NCBI GenBank assembly: GCA_965651265.1
Contig: CBFGRV010000053.1
Coordinates: 1 to 20,993 of the forward strand
Source: CBFGRV01 sp965651265
GTDB lineage: Bacteria; Bacteroidota; Rhodothermia; Rhodothermales; VXPQ01
Direction of reading: 5' to 3'
DNA: 20,993 bases
Shown: positions 6,986 to 14,994 of the stretch, in pieces
How the letters are laid out: each line of letters begins with the position of its first letter
Numbering within the stretch: the first letter of the stretch is position 1
Made by a program: the position numbers and the translations under genes
The notes under the pieces: generated by a model
What the model was told of the DNA's origin: nothing
Databases searched by the model: none
What the model saw: only the letters and a program-made list of their open reading frames with translations

Positions 6986-8394
6986 TGGTGGATCATAAAG
7001 ATACCTTGATTTCGGACCAGGTCATCGCCGATCCGGATCATGTTCGAGACATTCTCGCGCAAAGGGTCCGGGAGGTGCTGCGCGCCACGAGGGGCAAATC
7101 CGACCGCCACATCGAACGCCTCGTCGTTCGGATTCCCACCGGGAATCCCTTTTCCTGGCTGCGAGCACAGCAGCACTTTCCGCGCATCTACTGGCAGGGG
7201 CGGGATGATGATTTCGTCACGGCCGCGGTAGGCTCTGCCGATGTGTGCTTCGGTGGGCGGGGGGCAGATTATGCGGACCTCCGGCGGCAGCTGGACGCCG
7301 TGCTTCCGATCAGCGACGTCCGCGTTCGGTATTTCGGCGGCTTCCGTTTCGACAGAAACCGTGCGGCCTCACCCGAATGGGAGTCATTCGGGACGTTCAC
7401 GTTCGTGTTACCGCGCTTCGAATTCCTCGCGAGTCCTGACGGCGCCGTGCTCGCTTGTAATCTCATCCTGCCGCGTGACGCCGAACGATTCGACGACATC
7501 CAGAAGGAAATCGCTTCGCTGCGCTTCGTGGGTGAGGAGCCCGGGGGAAGTGTGCCCACGCCCATCTCACGGGTGGATGTCCCGGATGCCGATGGCTGGA
7601 AGCGCAATGTCCAGTGGTCGCTCGATGCCTTCCGATCCGACGAACTGCAGAAGATCGTACTCGCGCGGCGGGTGCAGTTCGGATTTGCTGAGCCCGTCAA
7701 TGCCCTGATGCTACTCGAGGCACTGGAGGCGGCTACGGACAACTGTTTCGTTTTCGGCTTTCAGTTCGCCGAGGACGGGGCCTTCGTGGGCGCAACCCCG
7801 GAGCGGCTTTTCCGGCGTGATGGCCGCCGCATCTGGACGGAGGCCGTGGCGGGTACCCGTCCGCGCGGGAGCACACCTCAAGAAGACGAGGAGCGTCTCC
7901 GATCCCTGATGGAGAGCGACAAGGATCAGCGGGAGCATACCTACGTGAGGGTCAGCATTCGCGACGCCCTGGCGCCGCTCTGCAGCGAATTCCACATTGA
8001 GGATGAGGCGTCCTCGATGAAGCTGCCCCGCAACTGGCATCTGGTCTCGCGTTGTCAGGGCACCGTGTTGCCGGGCGTCCATGGCAGTGACGTCATGCGA
8101 GCGCTACATCCGACCCCCGCCGTGGGCGGACATCCGACGGAGACCGCCATCGAGGCCATTCGCGCGCTCGAACCCTTCGATCGCGGCTGGTACACTGGCC
8201 CGGTGGGATGGATCGGTGCACAGGCCGCGGAGTTTGCCGTGGCGCTTCGGTGCGGGTTGGTGCGCGATACGGAGCTCTCCTTATATTCGGGTGCCGGTAT
8301 CGTGGAGGGTTCGAATCCGGACTCCGAATGGGCGGAGATCGAGCAGAAGCTGGGCGATTTCATCAAAGTGCTCGACCTCGAATACCGAGGATGA
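6985..8394 (+). CDS. menF: Isochorismate synthase MenF
   Basis: 469 aa. Converts chorismate to isochorismate, the committed step of the o-succinylbenzoate route to menaquinone, in the cytoplasm. The C-terminal chorismate-binding domain (about 210-465) has QKIVLARR with K223, equivalent to the general-base Lys of MenF/EntC, then AVAGTRPRG, HPTPAVGGHPTETA (from 375), GWYTGPVGWIG and YSGAGIVEGSNPDSEWAEIE, where the Glu residues bind Mg2+. The N-terminal 200 residues are the divergent part usual for the family. The start overlaps the phosphatase stop by one base (TGATG), and the TGA stop overlaps the ATG of a short ORF (ATGA). Confidence 0.95.
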   Translation: MVDHKDTLISDQVIADPDHVRDILAQRVREVLRATRGKSDRHIERLVVRIPTGNPFSWLRAQQHFPRIYWQGRDDDFVTAAVGSADVCFGGRGADYADLRRQLDAVLPISDVRVRYFGGFRFDRNRAASPEWESFGTFTFVLPRFEFLASPDGAVLACNLILPRDAERFDDIQKEIASLRFVGEEPGGSVPTPISRVDVPDADGWKRNVQWSLDAFRSDELQKIVLARRVQFGFAEPVNALMLLEALEAATDNCFVFGFQFAEDGAFVGATPERLFRRDGRRIWTEAVAGTRPRGSTPQEDEERLRSLMESDKDQREHTYVRVSIRDALAPLCSEFHIEDEASSMKLPRNWHLVSRCQGTVLPGVHGSDVMRALHPTPAVGGHPTETAIEAIRALEPFDRGWYTGPVGWIGAQAAEFAVALRCGLVRDTELSLYSGAGIVEGSNPDSEWAEIEQKLGDFIKVLDLEYRG

Positions 8395-8465
8395 GGGTCG
8401 CGCCAACGATTCTCGCCTCCACCTGTCCCTGCATGAGGCACTGCATCGCTCGCTGTGCGAGATGA
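8391..8465 (+). CDS. Putative 24-codon Cys-rich minicistron linking menF to menD
   Basis: The ATG at 8391 overlaps the menF stop as ATGA, and the TGA at 8463-8465 overlaps the menD ATG as ATGA. The open frame spans the entire gap and runs in the third frame relative to both neighbours. The predicted peptide ends in TCPCMRHCIARCAR, with Cys at 12, 14, 18 and 22. It has no Shine-Dalgarno of its own beyond the GAGG sequence in the menF end. It may be a real small protein, a leader that carries ribosomes from menF to menD by termination-reinitiation, or chance. No known family is recognised. Confidence 0.3.
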   Translation: MRVAPTILASTCPCMRHCIARCAR

Positions 8466-10222
8466 CCGCATTCGGCACGGCCCATACCAATCGATTCTGG
8501 GCTGATCTGCTCATCGAGGAGCTCCTACGGGCGGGAGCCGGGCTGTTTTGTCTCGCACCGGGCTCACGAAGCACCCCTCTGGTTGCAGCTGTGGCGGAGA
8601 ACCCTCGCGCCGAACACATCATGCATTTCGACGAGCGTGGGACGGCCTTCTATGCGCTCGGCTTCGCAAGGGCCACGCGGCGTCCGGCCGTGTGGATCAC
8701 GACCTCCGGCACGGCTGTTGCGAATGGCTTTCCCGCCGTTGTGGAGGCATCCGTGGATGGCGTGCCGATGGTGCTCCTCACCGCCGACCGACCGCCGGAG
8801 CTCCGCGACACGGGCGCGAACCAGACCATCGATCAGGTGAAGCTCTTCGGCAGTTACGTACGCTGGAGCGTCGATCTGCCGCCGCCGGATGCCGGTGTGA
8901 ATCCGGCCATGGTGCTCACAACGGTCGACCAGGCCGTCTACCGATCGCGGCGAATTCCGGCGGGACCCGTGCACATCAATGCGATGTTTCGTGAACCGCT
9001 TGCTCCCGAGCCGGATCGAGCGGAGGCCGTTCCGCAGCAGGAATTCATCCGTGCTTACCGCGACGAAGCGCGTCCGTACTCCCGGTACGCGGCCTCAACG
9101 ATTACTCCTCAGTTGGAGGAGTTGCGGGCGCTGTGGGCTGAACTGAAGGGTGTGAGGCACGGTCTCGTCGTTGCGGGGCGCCTGGACACCCCGGCTCAGG
9201 CCGATTCGGTCCGATGGCTCGCCGACCGGCTCGGCTGGCCACTACTTCCCGACATTGGCTCGCATCTCCGGCTCGGCGGAGCATCACCGGGCGCCGTCCA
9301 TTTCTATGACCTTCTTCTCGCCTCCGAGCGATTCTGCAGCGAACACCAACCCGAGGCGGTCATCGTCTTCGGCAGTCGTCCGACTTCCAAACGCCTCGGG
9401 CAATTTCTCGCCCGGTGCCGGCCATCGATCAACATTGTCGTGCGGGAAAACCCCTCACGCTTCGATCCTTACCATCAAGTAACTCACGTTTACGAATCGG
9501 ATGTCGTCGGCTTCTGCGCACAGCTGCTCGTGAACGCGGCGGGCGAAACAGAAGCCGAGGCAGGGTGGATGACAGACTGGGCGATGGCATCGGACCGCAC
9601 GGGCGCAATCATCGAAGAGGCGCTGGGCGGCGATCTGTCTGAGCCGCAGGTGGCGCGCACCATCTCCAGCGAGATCCCGGAAGCGTCGGGCTTGTTCCTG
9701 GCCTCGAGCATGCCCGTGCGCGATGCCGACACGTTCGCTGCCGTTCATGGAAAATTGCCATTCGTCGCCGCCAACCGCGGCGCATCGGGAATCGACGGCA
9801 CCGTGGCCACGGCCGCAGGGTTCGCTCACGGGCTTGGGTCGACAACGACCCTGATCATCGGCGATCTGGCCCTCCTGCACGATCTCAACAGCCTCTCGCT
9901 AGTGGCGCAGGCGCCGCACGCGGTCATCATCGTCGTCATCAACAACAACGGCGGCGGCATTTTCCATTTTCTGCCGATCGCGCGCCACGAGGATGTCTTC
10001 GAGACCTTCTTCGGCACCCCGCACGGGTACACGTTCGAACATGCCGCGCGAATGTTTGGGATCGGATACGACCGGGCCACCACCGTGCGCGAGCTCGAAC
10101 AATTCTATCGCAAGGCACTTGATCGGGGAATGCCGCATTTGCTGGAGGTGAAAACGGATAGGGAATCAAATGTCGCCCTTCACCGCCGGATCGAAGGCGT
10201 CGTCGCCGAGGCCCTTGGTTGA
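8462..10222 (+). CDS. menD: 2-succinyl-5-enolpyruvyl-6-hydroxy-3-cyclohexene-1-carboxylate synthase MenD
   Basis: 586 aa. ThDP-dependent enzyme that joins 2-oxoglutarate and isochorismate to give SEPHCHC. Family marks in order: APGSRSTPL, HFDERGTAFYALG (E58, the cofactor-activating Glu), TTSGTAVANGFPAVVEA, TADRPPELRDTGANQTIDQ, and in the C-terminal ThDP/Mg domain GDLALLHDLNSL (from 467) with INNNGGGIFHFLP. The frame is open much further upstream into menF, but MenD homology begins at TNRFWADLLIEELLRAG, so ATG 8462 is chosen. The length is close to the roughly 556 aa of E. coli MenD. menH begins within a few bases of the stop. Confidence 0.95.
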   Translation: MTAFGTAHTNRFWADLLIEELLRAGAGLFCLAPGSRSTPLVAAVAENPRAEHIMHFDERGTAFYALGFARATRRPAVWITTSGTAVANGFPAVVEASVDGVPMVLLTADRPPELRDTGANQTIDQVKLFGSYVRWSVDLPPPDAGVNPAMVLTTVDQAVYRSRRIPAGPVHINAMFREPLAPEPDRAEAVPQQEFIRAYRDEARPYSRYAASTITPQLEELRALWAELKGVRHGLVVAGRLDTPAQADSVRWLADRLGWPLLPDIGSHLRLGGASPGAVHFYDLLLASERFCSEHQPEAVIVFGSRPTSKRLGQFLARCRPSINIVVRENPSRFDPYHQVTHVYESDVVGFCAQLLVNAAGETEAEAGWMTDWAMASDRTGAIIEEALGGDLSEPQVARTISSEIPEASGLFLASSMPVRDADTFAAVHGKLPFVAANRGASGIDGTVATAAGFAHGLGSTTTLIIGDLALLHDLNSLSLVAQAPHAVIIVVINNNGGGIFHFLPIARHEDVFETFFGTPHGYTFEHAARMFGIGYDRATTVRELEQFYRKALDRGMPHLLEVKTDRESNVALHRRIEGVVAEALG

Positions 10223-10224
10223 GA

Positions 10225-11025
10225 ATGGTCGAACCTCTCCATTTCGAGACCTTCGGGAGGCGAACCGGCGAGCCGGTGGTCTTCCTCCACGGATTCATGG
10301 GCTCCTCGATCGATTGGAGGAAGGTTGTCGAGATTCTCGAAGGCGACTTCTACTGCGTGTGCGTCGATCTGCCCGGGCATGGTCGCTCGATCGGATTCTA
10401 TGGACGGGATGCGTACACGATGCCGGGCACCAGCCGCCTGCTGTTACACATGCTGGATGGCGAGGGATTGAAAGATGCTCATGTCGTCGGATACTCGATG
10501 GGGGGGCGCGTCGCCCTCCATTTCGCGGTCCATCATCCCGATCGGTGTCGTAGGCTCATCCTGGAATCCGCCTCCCCGGGGCTGGAGCACGAACAGGCCC
10601 GCCGCGAGCGACGGCAGATCGATGAGGCTCGAGCCCGCCGCCTCGAGAACGGCGACCTTGCCGAGTTTCTGGAGGAATGGTACCGGCAGCCGCTGTTTGC
10701 GACGTACCAGGACCATCCCGACCTTCTCCGACGGATGATCGAGAGCCGGCGGGCGAACGATCCGCTCGAGCTAGCCCGCTCCCTTCGGGGTATGGGAACG
10801 GGCGAGCAGCCCTCCGTGTGGGAGCGCCTGGGCGACATGGAAATTCACGCGCTCGCCATCGTGGGTGAGCTCGATGCCAGGTTCGTAGAAACGGCCGAGC
10901 GCATGGCCGCTCGGATGCCCAATTTGCAAACATCGATCGTCCCGAACGCCGGGCACAACGTGCATGCGGAGCATCCGACTGCGTATGCCGAAATCATCCG
11001 CGATTATCTTACCAAACCTATATAG
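10225..11025 (+). CDS. menH: SHCHC synthase MenH (alpha/beta hydrolase)
   Basis: 266 aa from ATG 10225; a TTG at 10219 overlapping the menD stop is a possible alternative and adds two residues. MenH eliminates pyruvate from SEPHCHC to give SHCHC. It shows VVFLHGFMGSSIDW, DLPGHGRS, the nucleophile elbow GYSMGGR (S91), GELDARF (D217) and AGHNVHAEHP (H244). This triad corresponds to S86/D210/H232 of E. coli MenH. The position between menD and menB makes MenH far more likely than another hydrolase. The stop directly abuts the menB ATG. Confidence 0.9.
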   Translation: MVEPLHFETFGRRTGEPVVFLHGFMGSSIDWRKVVEILEGDFYCVCVDLPGHGRSIGFYGRDAYTMPGTSRLLLHMLDGEGLKDAHVVGYSMGGRVALHFAVHHPDRCRRLILESASPGLEHEQARRERRQIDEARARRLENGDLAEFLEEWYRQPLFATYQDHPDLLRRMIESRRANDPLELARSLRGMGTGEQPSVWERLGDMEIHALAIVGELDARFVETAERMAARMPNLQTSIVPNAGHNVHAEHPTAYAEIIRDYLTKPI

Positions 11026-11856
11026 ATGACCATGTCCGTAGTCGACTGGGAGAAAGCAGGCTCATACACCGACATCAAGTACCACAAGGCGGAGGGAATC
11101 GCCAAGATCACGATCAACCGGCCCGAGGTGCGCAATGCCTTTCGGCCGCTCACGGTCAAGGAGATGCGCCACGCGCTGAACGATGCGCGCGACGATCATC
11201 GGATTGGTGTGATCATTCTTACGGGCGAAGGTCCGGAAGCCTTCTGTTCTGGAGGCGACCAGCGAATCCGCGGCGATGCCGGATATAAGGAAGAGGATAC
11301 CGGAATCATGCGCCTTAACGTGCTCGACCTTCAGCGTGAGATGCGCACCTGCCCGAAGCCGATCATCGCGATGGTGGCCGGATGGGCCGTCGGCGGCGGC
11401 CACGTGCTCCACGTAATGTGTGACCTCACCATCGCGGCCGACAATGCGAAATTCATGCAGACGGGCCCGAAGGTTGGATCCTTCGACGGAGGCTACGGAT
11501 CGTCGTACCTCGCGCGGATCGTGGGTCAGAAGAAGGCGCGCGAGATCTGGTATCTATGCCGTCCGTATGACGCACAGCAGGCCCTCGCCATGGGCCTGGT
11601 GAATACGGTCGTTCCTCTCGAGAAGCTCGAGGAGGAAACCGTTCAGTGGTGCCGGGAGATCTTACAGAACTCGCAGATGGCCATTCGTTGCATCAAGGCC
11701 GCAATGAATGCGGATTGCGATGGGCAGGCCGGCCTTCAGGAGCTTGCCGGAAATGCCACGCTGTTATTCTACCAGACGGAGGAGGGGCAGGAGGGACGGA
11801 ACGCCTTCAATGAGAAACGCAAACCCGACTTCTCAAAATTCCCTTACCGGCCCTGA
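11026..11856 (+). CDS. menB: 1,4-dihydroxy-2-naphthoyl-CoA synthase MenB (type I)
   Basis: 276 aa, crotonase fold, cytoplasmic. Closes the second ring of o-succinylbenzoyl-CoA to DHNA-CoA. The sequence matches the family closely: EAFCSGGDQRIRGD, LNVLDLQREMRTCPKP, GWAVGGGHVLHVMCDLTIAA, QTGPKVGSFDGGYG, IVGQKKAREIWYLCR and the C-terminal GLQELAGNATLLFYQTEEGQ. A Gly in QTGPKVGSF, where actinobacterial type II enzymes have Asp, marks the bicarbonate-dependent type I class. The ATG follows the menH stop with no gap, and a second in-frame ATG is at 11032. Confidence 0.97.
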   Translation: MTMSVVDWEKAGSYTDIKYHKAEGIAKITINRPEVRNAFRPLTVKEMRHALNDARDDHRIGVIILTGEGPEAFCSGGDQRIRGDAGYKEEDTGIMRLNVLDLQREMRTCPKPIIAMVAGWAVGGGHVLHVMCDLTIAADNAKFMQTGPKVGSFDGGYGSSYLARIVGQKKAREIWYLCRPYDAQQALAMGLVNTVVPLEKLEEETVQWCREILQNSQMAIRCIKAAMNADCDGQAGLQELAGNATLLFYQTEEGQEGRNAFNEKRKPDFSKFPYRP

Positions 11857-11863
11857 CCTTTCG

Positions 11864-12772
11864 ATGAGCGAGAACCCGTCCGTCGCGCTGCCGCCGACAG
11901 GCATCCGTCGCTGGATACTGGCTGCCCGCCCCAAGACACTCCTCGCCGCGGTGTCGCCTGTGCTCCTCGGAATCGCGTTTGCCATCGAGGCGGACGCCTT
12001 TCACCTTGTCGCGGCGATCTGCGCGCTCGTGGCCGCCGTTCTTATTCAGATCGGCACGAATCTGCACAACGACTACCACGATTTCATGAAGGGGGCGGAC
12101 ACCGAAGCGAGGAAAGGCCCGGTGCGCGTGACACAGTCAGGCTTGATCGCGCCTGAGTCCGTGCGAAGAGCGGCGATCCTGACCTTTGGACTTGCCTTCC
12201 TGGTAGGCCTCTACCTGGTCTGGCGCGGTGGCTGGCCTATACTGCTGATCGGCGTAGCCTCCATCGCGTTCGGCATTCTCTACACGGCCGGACGGTATTC
12301 GTTGGCCTATCTGGGGATTGCGGATTTTTTCGTGCTCATCTTCTTTGGGCCCGTTGCCGTCGCGGGCACGGTTTACGTGCAGTCGCTCGAGCTTTCGCCC
12401 CTGGCCGTTCTGGCCGGCTTCGGACCGGGATTCCTGTCTACAGGAATCCTCCTCGTGAACAACATCCGTGACATCGATGAGGACCGGGAAGCGGGGAAGA
12501 AGACGCTCGTCGTGCGGCTGGGCCGGCGATTTGGCGTGCGCCTTTATGCAGCCTGCATCGTGCTGGCGTGCGTGGTCGTGGTAGCGGCTATCTCGATCGC
12601 CGGTGATCACCTGGCAGCCCTGGCTGCGCTGGTCATCTCCCCCTTCGGCCTACGCAATGCACAGATACTGTACCGCCGCACGGAGCCTTCCGTCCTCAAT
12701 CCGATCCTGGGTACCACGGCGAAGCTGCTGCTCATCTACTGCATTCTCTTCGGCATCGGTTGGTTGATCTGA
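11864..12772 (+). CDS. menA: 1,4-dihydroxy-2-naphthoate polyprenyltransferase MenA
   Basis: 302 aa integral membrane protein of the UbiA superfamily. Attaches the polyprenyl chain to DHNA with loss of CO2, giving demethylmenaquinone in the inner membrane. It shows WILAARPKTL at the start, the first Asp-rich motif NDYHDFMKGAD (D70, D73, D79) and the second, NIRDIDEDREAGKKTL (D203, D205, D207). These bind Mg2+-diphosphate. About eight to nine hydrophobic segments are visible. ATG 11864 lies 7 bp after menB; ATG 11810 in the same frame would overlap menB by 47 bp and adds residues not typical of the family. Confidence 0.95.
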   Translation: MSENPSVALPPTGIRRWILAARPKTLLAAVSPVLLGIAFAIEADAFHLVAAICALVAAVLIQIGTNLHNDYHDFMKGADTEARKGPVRVTQSGLIAPESVRRAAILTFGLAFLVGLYLVWRGGWPILLIGVASIAFGILYTAGRYSLAYLGIADFFVLIFFGPVAVAGTVYVQSLELSPLAVLAGFGPGFLSTGILLVNNIRDIDEDREAGKKTLVVRLGRRFGVRLYAACIVLACVVVVAAISIAGDHLAALAALVISPFGLRNAQILYRRTEPSVLNPILGTTAKLLLIYCILFGIGWLI

Positions 12773-12776
12773 GGTC

Positions 12777-12781
12777 GGAGG
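12777..12781 (+). promoter_or_regulatory. Shine-Dalgarno of menE
   Basis: GGAGG six bases before ATG 12788, in the 15-bp gap after menA. It fixes the menE start and is unusually strong for this operon, where most internal genes rely on stop/start overlap. Confidence 0.65.
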
Positions 12782-12787
12782 ATCGCT

Positions 12788-14188
12788 ATGTCGACGTCCT
12801 CGCTCGTCTGTCCTCTGCATGCTGCCGCTCTGGAGGCGCCCGACGCTCCGGCCATTTCAGCGCCGCGGGGGACCCTGAGCTTCAGAGAGCTTGATCGCCT
12901 GGTGTCGGGCGTGGCGGAACGCTTCCTCGAGCGCGGCCTGGCCGGACGCCGCGTCGGATTCCTTCTCGATGCCGGCCTGGCGTACGTGGTCTTGTTGCTC
13001 GGTGCGATGAGAGCGCGTGCGGTGGCGTGCCCGATCAGCACACGCCTGCCCCCCGAGTCGGTGAAGGCTCGATCTCGGCAGGTATCCGCTGCGGTTCTCG
13101 TCACGGATCGAGACGCGTTCGTCGGAGCCATCCATCCGGATGCGCTCATGGGGCACACTCCACCGGAGGCATCCCACGTCCCCGACTTCGTTCCGGACGA
13201 CCCAATTACCGTTGTGTTTACCTCGGGCTCAACGGGTCACCCGGAAGCCGCCCTTCATAGCTTCGGCAATCATTATTTCAGTGCACTGGGGTCGAATGCA
13301 AACATCCCCCTCCGGCCGGGCGATCGCTGGCTCCTTTCCCTGCCCCTATATCACGTAGGCGGGCTTGGCGTTCTCTTTCGATGCCTGCTCGCGGGCGCGA
13401 CGATCGCCATCCCGAATCCCCGCGATTCGTTCGACAAGCAGGTTGGGCAGGCCACTCACGTGTCGATGGTGGCGACGCAGCTACATCGCTATCTGGAATT
13501 GCGCACGCCGGCGAGGCTGAAGGCCATACTCCTCGGGGGAAGCGCAATCCCCGATCGCCTGATCGTGGAGGCGCATCGTCGAGGGCTGCCGGTCCACACG
13601 AGCTACGGCCTTACGGAGATGGCGTCTCAGGTCACCACGACACCTCCCAATGCACCGCTCGAGATACTCCGAACGTCCGGACGCGTCTTGCCGCACCGCG
13701 AGGTGCGAATCGACGATTCCGGGGAGATATTCGTCCGTGGGGCAACCCGCTTTCTCGGCTATGTCGATGGGGAGAGGATACGCCGGCCTTTCGATGATGC
13801 GGGCTGGTTTCGAACCGGGGATCTGGGAACGCTCGAGCCTGACGGTCTACTCCGCGTCGTTGGCCGCAAGGACAACCTCTTCATCTCCGGTGGCGAGAAC
13901 ATTCAACCGGAAGCCATCGAGAAGGTGCTACTGCAAATTGCGGGCGTTTCAGAGGCCGTCGTTGTACCCGTGCCGGACGAGGAATTCGGGCACAGACCCG
14001 TAGCATTTCTACGTGGTGATGGCCGGATTCCCTCCGAATCGGCGATACGCCTGGAGCTCGAGAAGAGGCTGCCTCGATTCATGATCCCCGTAGCGTTTCA
14101 TCCGTGGCCTGCCGGTGAGCTACAGGGCTCCATCAAGCCATCTCGAGACGCGCTGCGCCGGAGGGCCGAGCACTTTCCCCGCGAATAG
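12788..14188 (+). CDS. menE: o-Succinylbenzoate-CoA ligase MenE
   Basis: 466 aa, adenylate-forming (ANL) family. Activates o-succinylbenzoate with ATP and CoA. Motifs: A3-type loop TSGSTGHPEA (145-154), PLYHVGGLGVLFRCLLAGA, LLGGSAIPDRLI, SYGLTEMASQ (A5), GWFRTGDLG (A7), VVGRKDNLFISGGENIQPEAIE (A8) and a C-terminal GSIKPSRDAL where K450 aligns with the adenylation Lys of E. coli MenE (GGIKISRQAL). The oddity is E153 at the place usually held by Lys in TSGSTGxPK. Last gene of the men run; it is followed by a 220-bp non-coding stretch with hairpins. Confidence 0.9.
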   Translation: MSTSSLVCPLHAAALEAPDAPAISAPRGTLSFRELDRLVSGVAERFLERGLAGRRVGFLLDAGLAYVVLLLGAMRARAVACPISTRLPPESVKARSRQVSAAVLVTDRDAFVGAIHPDALMGHTPPEASHVPDFVPDDPITVVFTSGSTGHPEAALHSFGNHYFSALGSNANIPLRPGDRWLLSLPLYHVGGLGVLFRCLLAGATIAIPNPRDSFDKQVGQATHVSMVATQLHRYLELRTPARLKAILLGGSAIPDRLIVEAHRRGLPVHTSYGLTEMASQVTTTPPNAPLEILRTSGRVLPHREVRIDDSGEIFVRGATRFLGYVDGERIRRPFDDAGWFRTGDLGTLEPDGLLRVVGRKDNLFISGGENIQPEAIEKVLLQIAGVSEAVVVPVPDEEFGHRPVAFLRGDGRIPSESAIRLELEKRLPRFMIPVAFHPWPAGELQGSIKPSRDALRRRAEHFPRE

Positions 14189-14261
14189 GAGCGCATCGGC
14201 AGATTTGGCTGGCCGGTTCCGCGAGGGCCCCACTTTCCGCGCATCTTTCTAAAGAAATCTC

Positions 14262-14280
14262 GCAGTCTAAACGATACTGC
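14262..14280. other. Short inverted repeat GCAGT-N9-ACTGC
   Basis: Five-bp perfect arms with a 9-nt loop, ending three bases before the larger hairpin at 14283. On its own it is weak; its value is that it stacks against the neighbouring structure. Confidence 0.25.
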
Positions 14281-14282
14281 AA

Positions 14283-14320
14283 CGTGGGAAACCACGGCCG
14301 AATCTAATCGTGGTCCCACG
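14283..14320. terminator. Long hairpin downstream of menE, possible terminator or operator
   Basis: Left arm CGTGGGA (14283-14289) plus CCACG (14292-14296) pairs with CGTGG (14309-14313) plus TCCCACG (14314-14320). This gives 12 bp with a two-base AA bulge and a 12-nt loop. The stem is perfect and GC-rich, 95 bp after the menE stop. No T-run follows on either strand, so classical Rho-independent termination is not shown; a regulator site or processed transcript end is equally possible. Confidence 0.45.
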
Positions 14321-14408
14321 CAGGGTGCGTTGTATTCACCAAAGCGAAATACCTTCGCAGTTCACCATGCCTGGAAGCGCTTCCGCGACCATCCTTGACG
14401 GTCGCCGA

Positions 14409-14981
14409 ATGAATAAGCAAGAGATCAAGCTACAGGGCAAGCGAATCACGCTCACGCCCCTGAACTTTGAGAATATCTACCGACACTTCGAATGGAACAA
14501 CGATCCGGAGCTCAACCGGCTCGATAGCGAGTTTCCCTTCGAGAGGGAATCCTTCGCGGACTTCAAGGCTCGTTTCGAGCAGATGGTAGATCATCCCTCT
14601 CCGCACAATATCGACCTCGAAATCCACGCGGAGGACGGGGTCCTGATCGGCCTGGCGTACGTGACGGACATCTCCCATCACAACAAGCACTGCATGATCG
14701 GCATCACGATCGGAGACCGGAACTACTGGGGAAAGGGTTACGGGCGCGAGTCCATCGAACTGCTGCTCGCATATTGCTTCGATCGGTTGGGGATGCACCG
14801 CGTGCACACGGAGACGTTCGAATACAACGAGGCATGGCGGTCGCTCGTCCGGGATGCCGGATTTATACAGGAAGGCGTCGAACGGGACTATCTCTACCGC
14901 GACGGCGAGTTTTGGGACAAGGAGATCTACTCTCTCCTCGAAGACGAATACCGGCGACCCAAGCGGGGAAAAGCGGCCTGA
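14409..14981 (+). CDS. GNAT family N-acetyltransferase (RimJ/RimL-like)
   Basis: 190 aa from ATG 14409; the frame is open to 14310, but the protein family starts near KLQGKRITLTPL. Transfers an acetyl group from acetyl-CoA to an amine. The acetyl-CoA loop NYWGKGYGRESI (105-116) is intact, preceded by the strand CMIGITIGD and followed by LLLAYCFDRLGMHRVHTET, NEAWRSLVRDAGFIQEGVERDYL. This layout is that of the RimJ/RimL-type subgroup acting on protein N-termini, amino acids or antibiotics; the substrate is not predictable. It is convergent with the signalling module, and its stop codon is inside a shared hairpin. Confidence 0.85.
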   Translation: MNKQEIKLQGKRITLTPLNFENIYRHFEWNNDPELNRLDSEFPFERESFADFKARFEQMVDHPSPHNIDLEIHAEDGVLIGLAYVTDISHHNKHCMIGITIGDRNYWGKGYGRESIELLLAYCFDRLGMHRVHTETFEYNEAWRSLVRDAGFIQEGVERDYLYRDGEFWDKEIYSLLEDEYRRPKRGKAA

Positions 14982-14994
14982 GAGCGCTCAGGCC
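14975..14994. terminator. Bidirectional hairpin containing both convergent stop codons
   Basis: Arms GGCCTGAG (14975-14982) and CTCAGGCC (14987-14994) pair perfectly over 8 bp with loop AGCG. The acetyltransferase TGA (14979-14981) lies in the left arm and the phosphatase TGA (complement of 14988-14990) in the right arm. On the minus strand the hairpin is followed, one to two bases on, by CTTTTCCCC, a short T-run, so it best fits an intrinsic terminator for the minus-strand operon. Confidence 0.6.

Larger units (their letters stand above)
14189..14408. other. 220-bp intergenic region after menE with stacked inverted repeats
   Basis: No gene is supported here; the acetyltransferase frame is open to 14310, but its homology begins at 14409. 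From left to right it holds TTTCT-AA-AGAAA (14246-14257), a 5-bp hairpin (14262-14280) and a long hairpin (14283-14320). It probably ends the men transcript and contains the start of the acetyltransferase transcript. No clear promoter hexamers are seen. Confidence 0.5.

Noticed and set aside
8081..8461. Upstream extension of the menD frame by 127 codons
   Set aside because: It lies inside menF in another frame, its residues are Arg/Ser/Pro-rich shadow sequence, and MenD homology begins at ATG 8462.
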